19,670 nucleotides of DNA, taken from Acholeplasmataceae bacterium UBA6190 (GTDB lineage Bacteria > Bacillota_I > Bacilli_A > Acholeplasmatales > Acholeplasmataceae). A program made the position numbers and the translations under genes. Position 1 is the stretch's first letter; every line of letters begins with the position of its first letter. The notes beneath the pieces were generated by a model. It saw nothing but the letters and a program-made list of their open reading frames with translations, was not told the DNA's origin and made no database searches. Location of the stretch: the NCBI GenBank assembly GCA_002422045.1, contig DITG01000082.1, positions 1 through 19,670 on the forward strand, in the 5' to 3' direction. Below are positions 13,720 to 19,670 of this stretch, in pieces.

Positions 13720-15117
13720 ATGCAACTGAATGAGAAAAGCAAAGTACCGCTCTATGTAGAACTCTACCATCAGTTCAAATCGATGATTCAAGACGGTAAA
13801 TATGCGGAAGATCAAAAACTACCATCCAAACGAAAACTTGCAACATCACTGAAGATCAGTCCGCTCACTGTCGATGCCGCATATCAGCAACTGATTGCTG
13901 AAGGGTATGTCTATTCCGTGGAAAAAAGCGGTTATTATGTCGGAAAACGTGTTGAACTCTTGAAAAAAAAGACTTCACAGACATTGCTTCAAGACATGGA
14001 TGACGTACAAGAGAAAGTTCAGTATGCGTATGAACTGAAAACCAATGTGGTCGACACGACATTATTTCCCAATGCCACCTGGGCAAAACTTGCACGAGAA
14101 GTGCTATCTGAAAATCATCATGAAATGCTCAACAATCTAGACCCTCAGGGATTGCAACGACTCAGAAGAGAAATCGCACGCTATCTGGAACTTTATCGAG
14201 GCATGAAAGTACATGAACGTCAGATTGTCATTGGTTCTGGGAGCACATCGCTCATTGGCATGCTCGTTGAACTTTTGGGCAGACACAAGAAATATGCCAT
14301 TGAAGATCCTGGATACTCCAAGATTTATCACCTGTTCAAAGGCAATGATGTGGACTTATCCTTGATTCCACTCGATGATTTTGGATGTTCCATTGAAATG
14401 CTCAGACAAAAAAAGATTGATGTGATTCACATCACACCCTCTCATCAGTTTCCGATGGGGATTGTCATGCCGATTCAACGACGAAACGAACTTTTAAACT
14501 GGGTATCTGAAACATCATCGAGGTACATCATCGAAGATGACTATGACAGTGAATTCAGATATCAGGGAAAACCCATCCCGGCATTACAAGGCTTGGACAT
14601 TCACGACAGAGTCATCTACATGAATACATTTACCAAGACATTGGCACCCTCATTTCGCATGAGCTATATGGTATTGCCAGAACATCTTTTGTCACCTTAT
14701 TTGACGATGTCATCCTATCACGGATGCACAGTGCCAAACTTCGAACAATTCATCTTGTATAAGTTCATGCATGAGGGATACTTTGAACGACATGTCAATC
14801 GGATGAGAAATCATTACCGAGAAAAAATCGATAAGATCATCCATCTGACATCATCATGTCCAAAAGTAAGCATCGAAGGCTATGAAGCAGGACTTCATTT
14901 CCTGATTAAATTACCTTCATATATGGATGAATCAAACATCGTCGATCAAATCAGAAAAGAAAAGATCTTTGTCTCTGGATTGAAATCTTATGTGCAGGAT
15001 TTGGAACGATATTACCAAGGACCGGCACTTGTGATTGGGTATTCAGGACTGTCATCAAATGATTTAGAACATGCAATTCAATTGATTTTAAAAATCATAT
15101 CGAAAAACATCGTATAA
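13720..15117 (+). CDS. pdxR: MocR-type regulator of PLP synthesis (PdxR)
   Basis: A 465-residue fusion of a GntR winged helix and a fold type I aminotransferase-like domain. Residues about 9-75 are the DNA-binding part (VPLYVELYHQFKSMI, LPSKRKLATSL, VDAAYQQL). Residues about 105-460 are the effector domain: GSGSTSLIG (172-180), EDPGY (195-199), ITPSHQFPMG (238-247), EDDYDSEFRY (272-281) and TFTKTLAPSFR (303-313), where Lys306 should form the internal aldimine with PLP. Such proteins sense PLP and control pdxST. Placement divergent from pdxS supports pdxR over other MocR proteins such as GabR. GAGG lies 8 nt before the ATG. No terminator follows, so it may be read into the next gene. Confidence 0.9.
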   Translation: MQLNEKSKVPLYVELYHQFKSMIQDGKYAEDQKLPSKRKLATSLKISPLTVDAAYQQLIAEGYVYSVEKSGYYVGKRVELLKKKTSQTLLQDMDDVQEKVQYAYELKTNVVDTTLFPNATWAKLAREVLSENHHEMLNNLDPQGLQRLRREIARYLELYRGMKVHERQIVIGSGSTSLIGMLVELLGRHKKYAIEDPGYSKIYHLFKGNDVDLSLIPLDDFGCSIEMLRQKKIDVIHITPSHQFPMGIVMPIQRRNELLNWVSETSSRYIIEDDYDSEFRYQGKPIPALQGLDIHDRVIYMNTFTKTLAPSFRMSYMVLPEHLLSPYLTMSSYHGCTVPNFEQFILYKFMHEGYFERHVNRMRNHYREKIDKIIHLTSSCPKVSIEGYEAGLHFLIKLPSYMDESNIVDQIRKEKIFVSGLKSYVQDLERYYQGPALVIGYSGLSSNDLEHAIQLILKIISKNIV

Positions 15118-15118
15118 T
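15113..15118 (+). promoter_or_regulatory. possible -10 element for the lyase-like gene
   Basis: A consensus TATAAT overlaps the stop codon of pdxR, 33 nt before the next start. The -35 region is poor. It may add a separate promoter, or the two genes may share a transcript. Confidence 0.35.
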
Positions 15119-15150
15119 AAAGAAGAAACTTCAACATTTAAGGAGTCCAT

Positions 15151-17325
15151 ATGAAAAAAGTTGTCTTATCCATCTTAGTGGTTTTCATCTTGTTTTTAGC
15201 GAGCATCGGCATTCAGTTTGCAATCAACATGGGCATTGACCCCATTCCATCCAGACCCGCTGAATCGATCAATTCAGGGGGGAGTGACCGACTACTTTAT
15301 TATTTTGACAAGGCTAAAAAAGGAGAAGCGTTGCCTGAAGGCATCGTCTTAACCGATCAGTTCATCAACAGTGAACTTGAAGGGACTTTCGAGTATGTCA
15401 ATGGTCGTTATGATGTTGCAGATTTCAGAGTCAATGCACTGGTGAGACTCTATTATGATCATGCAGATATGATGCATCCTGATACGTTGACTGACATCAA
15501 GGAAGTCTTGTTGAATTTCAAATACTGGATGGATCAAGGTGGGGAAGATTCGATGGTCTTCTGGTCAGAAAACCATCAGATTCTATTCACCGTTGAAGAG
15601 TATCTCGTGGGTCAGGCATTTCCTGATGATATTTTTCCTGTTGATGGGAAAACAGGCAGAGAGCACCAGCTGATGGCAAAAAAGAGAATCAACGCATGGA
15701 TGGAACAACGTTATTTATATGGTTTTACCGAATGGTATTCGAATAATTACTATCCGGAAGATATCGGACCGATGGCGAACTTCATTCAGTTTGCTGATGA
15801 TCCTGAAATGATCATCCGCATGAAAATGATCATGGATATCATCTGGTTTGATATGGCTTCTCAGAGTTTCAAGTATGAAGGTATCGATTCTGATTCCGGA
15901 AGTCCGAGAACTTATTATGTCTTTATGTCTTCATCGGGCAGAATGTATTCAGATAACAGAGCCTCTGATGATCACGGGAACCGGATGAGAAACTTCATCG
16001 ATTTTGTCATGCAACCGAATGAGACCAAAAACTTCGCATCGAGCTGGTTCACATCAGCCAACGGATTTTTTAATGCGTTCAAGCAAATGATGGAAGCGAA
16101 AACCGCATCCGACGACCCCTTCTATGAAATACCTGAAGTGATCAAGGAAATCTTCGATGATCCAGCGGAAGAAAAAATCATCAAGTCCACTCAGTCATTG
16201 GATGTCGAAGAACTCGAAGGTGAAGGTCTCTTGGGTCTTGAAGATCATCAAATCATGATGCAGTGGAACATGGAAGCATTCAGTAATCCTGCTGTCGTCC
16301 AAAATTCGATTAACTACATGTCACAAAACAATATGTTCAGAAATGAATATTTAAATGATTTCAAACTGGTCAATTTATGGCCACTTCGCGTCTTCAATTT
16401 GCTCGGTACAGTCAGCACACTCCTCAAACCTTCGACAAACGGTGTTGCCATTGAACGTGCCAATGTCTATACCTATAAGACAGAAGACTATTCGATGCAT
16501 ACTGCCATGGCGTATCAGCCAGGTGAATATGGCGATCAGCATGCCATCTCTCAAATCAATTTAAGCAATCAGATTTCAGTCTTTTCAACACAACCAGCTA
16601 AGATTCCACGCCGTAGTGGAACACCGACTTACTGGACAGGCAACGGTAGACAAGGTTACCTCGTTCAAGAGAAAAACGTCAGTCTACAAATTTATCAACC
16701 ACCAACCAAGGTTGGCTTCATGGAGCCAATGATTGTTCAAGATACTACCCATGTCTTTTTCCCGAAACAACTCTTTGATGAAGTCGATTTATCCAGACTT
16801 TCTGAGGGCTATATCTTTGGTAGAACAGGCGATGCCATGATTGGGATCAAGGCCAGATATGCACTCTCCTTTGTTCCCTTTTCAGTGAGTAACACGGAAG
16901 GCAATCGTGATGATATGTTGGTCAGAGGTAGTGTCAAGGACACAATCACTGAAGATTATGATTTGGTCCAAACCGGGAAAGGTGATCACTACTTTGTGAT
17001 GGAAGTATCCTCTTTAGACCGAGAATCGTTTGCATCCTTTGTCTCTCGATTTAGTGGTAACAGTATCACTTATGAAGAAAGCCAGTATGGTTTGACAGTC
17101 ACAACCATGCTCAACGGTGATACGACTTCAACCACGTTAAGTGCTCATTTCGGACACCATTTTAAAATCAACGGCGTGGATGTCGATATGAATTATATGC
17201 GATACGAAAGTCTATATCATCCTGAATATAAGATTGATCGTAAAGCGGATGTCATTGAGTATGCATTCAATGGCAAACGTCTGTCACTCAATTATCAGAC
17301 GCTTCAAAGAACGGTTCAAAACTGA
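15151..17325 (+). CDS. secreted/anchored protein resembling toroid-fold polysaccharide lyases
   Basis: A 724-residue protein with a hydrophobic N-terminal segment (about 4-27) and no lipobox cysteine: a signal peptide or membrane anchor. The first half (about 45-450) is helical and carries MVFWSENHQILFTVEEYLVG (135-154), RINAWMEQRYLYGFTEWYSN (179-198) and NNYY (198-201). An Asn-His pair (141-142) followed by a conserved Tyr region is the pattern of (alpha/alpha)-toroid lyases such as alginate or heparin lyases, and the strand-rich C-terminal half (about 460-720) fits the beta-sandwich domains that follow. I do not recognise a named family, so substrate and catalysis are inference. Start follows AAGGAG with 5-nt spacing. 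The epimerase-like gene follows 2 nt later, suggesting joint use of a sugar or uronic-acid product. It is downstream of pdxR by 33 nt. Confidence 0.6.
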   Translation: MKKVVLSILVVFILFLASIGIQFAINMGIDPIPSRPAESINSGGSDRLLYYFDKAKKGEALPEGIVLTDQFINSELEGTFEYVNGRYDVADFRVNALVRLYYDHADMMHPDTLTDIKEVLLNFKYWMDQGGEDSMVFWSENHQILFTVEEYLVGQAFPDDIFPVDGKTGREHQLMAKKRINAWMEQRYLYGFTEWYSNNYYPEDIGPMANFIQFADDPEMIIRMKMIMDIIWFDMASQSFKYEGIDSDSGSPRTYYVFMSSSGRMYSDNRASDDHGNRMRNFIDFVMQPNETKNFASSWFTSANGFFNAFKQMMEAKTASDDPFYEIPEVIKEIFDDPAEEKIIKSTQSLDVEELEGEGLLGLEDHQIMMQWNMEAFSNPAVVQNSINYMSQNNMFRNEYLNDFKLVNLWPLRVFNLLGTVSTLLKPSTNGVAIERANVYTYKTEDYSMHTAMAYQPGEYGDQHAISQINLSNQISVFSTQPAKIPRRSGTPTYWTGNGRQGYLVQEKNVSLQIYQPPTKVGFMEPMIVQDTTHVFFPKQLFDEVDLSRLSEGYIFGRTGDAMIGIKARYALSFVPFSVSNTEGNRDDMLVRGSVKDTITEDYDLVQTGKGDHYFVMEVSSLDRESFASFVSRFSGNSITYEESQYGLTVTTMLNGDTTSTTLSAHFGHHFKINGVDVDMNYMRYESLYHPEYKIDRKADVIEYAFNGKRLSLNYQTLQRTVQN

Positions 17326-17327
17326 TC

Positions 17328-18047
17328 ATGAAGATTGGTGTTCAGACATTTACGGTCAGAAAACTGGCTGAAAAAGATAGTGAAGGCACATTCAGTCAGC
17401 TGAAAAAGATGGGTGTTGACCATATTGAACTTGCGTATATCCCACTATCTGATGAAACAAAACATGCCATTCTGAGTTCAGGTTTGAAAGTGGTTGCCAT
17501 TCAGGCAACCATGAAAAGACTTACAGAGGACAAAGACGAAGTCGTTCGATTTGCAAAGTCTGTTTCTTGCGATACTGTCGTTGTTTCGGTCATCCCGATT
17601 TCTGCAATTATCTTTGGGAAGCGCGCCATCAAGCGATTTGCTGATCAGTTGAACCAACTGTCTAAGGCTTATCAAAGAGAAGGATTCAGATTAGGATTTC
17701 ACCACCATGATTTTGAATTTAAACAACTGGATAATCAAATCAAACTCAAGTGGATCCTAGATCTTACAGATTCCAGTGTCGGGATTGTCACGGATACTTA
17801 CTGGACTAAAAAAGCCAAGCATGAGCCGCTAGATATCATCGAATTGATTGGAAGAAGACTGATCGGTGTTCACTTAAGAGATCTGGATCGTGATCTAAAG
17901 CATGATGCACCCTTGGGAAAAGGTGTCATCGACTTTAAAAAGATTCTCGAAAAACTCAAACATCATCCTGCCTATCAAGTGATTGAACAAAACTCAAGCA
18001 ATCCGAAACAAGATTTAACCGCAAGTATCCAATACCTCAAATCATAA
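17328..18047 (+). CDS. sugar phosphate isomerase/epimerase-like TIM barrel
   Basis: A 239-residue cytoplasmic protein of the AP-endonuclease-2-like TIM-barrel group (IolE, xylose isomerase-like, tagatose epimerase-like). Strand-end motifs match the metal site: IELAY with Glu34, GFHHHDFEF (123-131) with His and Glu130, IVTDTYW with Asp156, GVHLRDLDRD (180-189) with His182, LGKG (196-199) and VIEQ with Glu220. The substrate is not predictable; it is a little shorter than the usual 260-290 residues. It has no clear ribosome site and starts 2 nt after the TGA of the lyase-like gene, so translation is probably by coupling. The downstream hairpin lacks a T-run on this strand. Confidence 0.85.
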   Translation: MKIGVQTFTVRKLAEKDSEGTFSQLKKMGVDHIELAYIPLSDETKHAILSSGLKVVAIQATMKRLTEDKDEVVRFAKSVSCDTVVVSVIPISAIIFGKRAIKRFADQLNQLSKAYQREGFRLGFHHHDFEFKQLDNQIKLKWILDLTDSSVGIVTDTYWTKKAKHEPLDIIELIGRRLIGVHLRDLDRDLKHDAPLGKGVIDFKKILEKLKHHPAYQVIEQNSSNPKQDLTASIQYLKS

Positions 18048-18082
18048 AAAAAGGGCAATTCAGCATATGCTGGACTGCCCTT
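18045..18082 (-). terminator. terminator of the padR operon
   Basis: AAGGGCA (18051-18057) pairs with TGCCCTT (18076-18082), an internal loop of three, then CAGC/GCTG with an ATAT loop. On the minus strand the stem is followed by a T-run of seven. The plus strand has no T-run, so termination of the convergent operon there would be weak. Confidence 0.75.
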
Positions 18083-18097
18083 ATGAATGTCAATCGA

Positions 18098-19195
18098 TTA
18101 TGCGTTTTCAATAATACCTGACATCGGAATGATCAGGAATGCAAGCCAAGAGAGATGGAATGCGTTGAAGAAATAGCCAATCGAGAAGAAGAGAACGACT
18201 GCCACAAACGGAGAGATTGCCGTAAACTTGAATTTGCCGGAAATCACAATGCCCATCACTGGAATGGCGAGAAAGACTTGCCATGCCCAACCCCAGCCAC
18301 TTAAGGCAAATCCGAGTGAGAGGAATGCTGCGATGCAAACGATGATGGTTGAAAACATGATGAGTGCACGCTTGCCATGCTTACCTGAAAATCCATCCCA
18401 ACCGGTGATTGTGATTTCACCAAAGGCGATACCAACCACAACAGGTAACATGAATCCGAGTGCTCCATAAGTCCATGAGCCATAGACAAAACCCATGTAG
18501 AGATAGAATGCAATGGCAATCACGAATGACAATTCAAAGATGATGATTTTGCCGAGATGTTTGCCATGTAAGATGCCTAGCATCGGAATGGCCAAGAACA
18601 CAAGCCAGCCTGGATTCCATAAATCATAGTAAGTACCTAAGATGATGAATGCGATAACAGCTGCAAACGGTGAAATGGCTACGGGAATCTCAGTGAGTTT
18701 TGTCGATAGCAGAATGGCAGTGACTGGAATCAGGAAGAAGATCAGCCAACCTGGGTGCCACAACTGAAATCCAAAACCTAGAATCATGTAGACCACCACA
18801 GAAATAAACGGTGTGAGTGCGATGATGCCATCTTTGAGTCTTGTGGTGAATAAGATGGCAGTGATGGGGATCATCAAAAAGACGAGCCAACCCGGATGCC
18901 AAAGATCATAAACAACGCCAAGCACCATGAAGATGATGACAGATAGGAAAGGTGTGAGTGCGATGATTTTGTTTTTGACACCTTTTTCCTTCTTGAGTTT
19001 CAATGTATCCAACAGGTCATAGGCGATCTGCTTGGGATCACCGAGCATCTCAATGACTTCATCATCGGTTTTTCCTGTGGATTTTGCATCATCGTATAAC
19101 TGACTGTAGTCGTTGATGATGTCATCAATTTCGCTCTGTCTTGCTTGAAATTCTTCGAGCTCAACTCTTAATTTTCTAAGATAGTTTGTTTTCAT
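18098..19195 (-). CDS. HAAS/DUF1700-like membrane protein with six tandem repeats
   Basis: A 365-residue membrane protein. Residues 1-70 are a helical cytoplasmic domain like those of DUF1700/HAAS proteins that pair with PadR regulators (LRKLRVELEEF, EVIEMLGDPKQIAYDLL). The rest is six copies of one unit with about 47-residue spacing: roughly 79-115, 126-162, 173-209, 220-257, 279-317 and 326-362. The best copies share 'ALTPF...ILG....LWHPGWLVFL.IPITAIL', each two hydrophobic segments joined by an LWxPGW turn, so about 12 membrane segments are expected. Copy 4 is degenerate and a 13-residue insert follows it. AGGAGG lies 7 nt before the start, inside padR; the genes overlap by 20 nt. Function unknown; possibly a membrane-stress partner of PadR. 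Confidence 0.8.
   Translation of the reverse strand: MKTNYLRKLRVELEEFQARQSEIDDIINDYSQLYDDAKSTGKTDDEVIEMLGDPKQIAYDLLDTLKLKKEKGVKNKIIALTPFLSVIIFMVLGVVYDLWHPGWLVFLMIPITAILFTTRLKDGIIALTPFISVVVYMILGFGFQLWHPGWLIFFLIPVTAILLSTKLTEIPVAISPFAAVIAFIILGTYYDLWNPGWLVFLAIPMLGILHGKHLGKIIIFELSFVIAIAFYLYMGFVYGSWTYGALGFMLPVVVGIAFGEITITGWDGFSGKHGKRALIMFSTIIVCIAAFLSLGFALSGWGWAWQVFLAIPVMGIVISGKFKFTAISPFVAVVLFFSIGYFFNAFHLSWLAFLIIPMSGIIENA
18110..18961 (-). repeat. six diverged tandem repeats of about 141 bp coding unit
   Basis: The internal repeats of the membrane protein are also seen in DNA: phrases such as 'ccgatg/cctggatgcca' recur at about 141-bp steps near 18900, 18760 and 18620. The first three copies and the sixth are closest. 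They are coding repeats from old internal duplication, not a mobile or CRISPR array. Confidence 0.75.
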
Positions 19196-19508
19196 GCGAT
19201 AATCCTCCTAATAATTTGAATACGCCTTGCAAGAATGTCCGCCATTCTGACTCGTATTCCTTCAGTTTCTTTTCACCTGTCGGTGTGATTTTGTAATACT
19301 TTCTCGGTGCCCCGATGTTGGTTTGTTTTTCATAGGTGTCGAACAATCCTTGTCCCGTCAATCTTCTCAAGATAGGATAAACAGTATTTTCATTGACATC
19401 GATTTCTCTGGCCAAAGTATCGATGACTTCAAATCCGTACATGTCCCTTTCGAAAATAATCGACAAGATGCACATTTCGAGGATACCCTTTTTGAACTGT
19501 GTGTTCAT
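19176..19508 (-). CDS. PadR-family transcriptional regulator
   Basis: A 110-residue PadR winged-helix protein: FKKGILEMCILSIIFERDMY (5-24), YGFEVIDTLA (24-33), the recognition region ENTVYPILRRLTGQGLF (40-56), and GAPRKYYKITPTGEKKL (66-82). The frame is open upstream to 19646, but the ATG at 19508 has AAGGAGG 6 nt upstream and gives the compact length typical of PadR subfamily 2. It overlaps the membrane-protein gene by 20 nt, the usual PadR-HAAS arrangement. PadR proteins are mostly ligand-responsive repressors of their own operon; an inverted repeat around its -10 supports that. Confidence 0.93.
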   Translation of the reverse strand: MNTQFKKGILEMCILSIIFERDMYGFEVIDTLAREIDVNENTVYPILRRLTGQGLFDTYEKQTNIGAPRKYYKITPTGEKKLKEYESEWRTFLQGVFKLLGGLSHENKLS

Positions 19509-19529
19509 GTGTTGCCTCCTTACTGTGTC

Positions 19530-19570
19530 TTGCACACTACTAGAATACACCAGTCCTGTGCAAAACACAA
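19530..19570 (-). promoter_or_regulatory. padR promoter and putative operator
   Basis: On the minus strand: TTGTGT as -35 (19565-19570), a 17-nt spacer and TATTCT as -10 (19542-19547). TTGCACA (19530-19536) and TGTGCAA (19557-19563) form a perfect 7-bp inverted pair with a 20-nt spacer that encloses the -10. This fits an autorepression site for PadR, though it is not compared with known PadR sites. Confidence 0.5.
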
Positions 19571-19608
19571 TACCCAAAATGAAAAAAATGAAAAAATGTG
19601 GGGTGTAC

Positions 19609-19660
19609 TTGTTTTTTTTAACATAAATGTGATACTCTATATCCAAACAAAGAAAGGTGA
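19609..19660 (+). promoter_or_regulatory. promoter and ribosome site of a divergent gene
   Basis: TTGTTT (19609-19614) with GATACT (19631-19636, preceded by TGT) at 16-nt spacing is a plausible promoter. AAAGGTGA (19653-19660) is a good ribosome site for an ATG at 19666. Confidence 0.4.
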
Positions 19661-19665
19661 TTTCA

Positions 19666-19670
19666 ATGTT
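19666..19670 (+). CDS. start of a gene cut by the window end
   Basis: An ATG 5 nt after AAAGGTGA, divergent from padR. Only the first codon and two further bases are in the window, so nothing can be said of the product. Its promoter region adjoins that of padR, so it could be a PadR target. Confidence 0.4.

Noticed and set aside
18110..18961. Periodic pattern considered as a CRISPR or mobile array
   Set aside because: The period of about 141 bp stays in frame and encodes repeated membrane segments; the units are diverged and without spacers.
19509..19646. N-terminal extension of PadR with a hydrophobic segment
   Set aside because: It would span the padR promoter and ribosome site; PadR proteins are soluble and start near the position chosen.

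Overview
The window looks like chromosomal housekeeping and accessory DNA from a low- to medium-GC member of the Bacillota / Mollicutes-like lineages (roughly 40% GC by eye). Support comes from AGGAGG-type ribosome binding sites, lipoproteins with Gram-positive lipoboxes, and Bacillota-type genes (yhaM, walJ-rlmH, a DegV/FakB protein, a CotH protein, a MocR-type pdxR, PadR with its membrane partner). TGA serves as a stop (rlmH, walJ and the 724-residue protein end in TGA), so the genetic code is 11, not the Mycoplasma code 4. Genus cannot be read from this window; an Acholeplasmatales/Izemoplasmatales-like or Erysipelotrichia-like bacterium is only a guess.

Layout. 1-1573: a surface lipoprotein of the CotH kinase family. 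1590-2753, minus: a DHFR/RibD-C-like reductase and a YigZ/IMPACT protein. 2860-4942, plus: cca (tRNA CCA addition) and yhaM (3'-5' exonuclease), both acting on RNA 3' ends. 5040-7985, minus: a very large lipoprotein with PrsA/SurA/parvulin-like signatures. 8115-10835, plus: walJ, rlmH, a HAD hydrolase and a DegV/FakB-type protein in one tight operon with a strong terminator. 10891-11459: a small HTH-nucleotidyltransferase (MNT) fusion under a consensus promoter covered by two matching palindromic operators. 11592-12068: mscL.

12159-13609, minus: pdxS and pdxT, the two subunits of PLP synthase, divergent from 13720-15117, plus: their likely regulator pdxR (GntR/aminotransferase fusion). The spacer carries an inverted pair of CTGGTAT boxes that overlap both promoters. 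15151-18047, plus: a secreted or anchored 724-residue protein resembling (alpha/alpha)-toroid polysaccharide lyases, followed 2 nt later by a sugar phosphate isomerase/epimerase-like TIM barrel, perhaps a small glycan-use pair. 18098-19508, minus: a PadR repressor overlapping a membrane protein built from six copies of a ~47-residue unit. 19666-19670: first codon of a divergent gene cut by the window end.

No tRNA, rRNA, CRISPR array, insertion sequence or riboswitch was recognised, and no stretch over 300 bases lacks a gene. The most unusual items are the orphan HTH-MNT gene with its twin operators, the toroid-lyase-like/epimerase pair, the giant lipoprotein with a split parvulin-like domain, and the six-repeat membrane protein.
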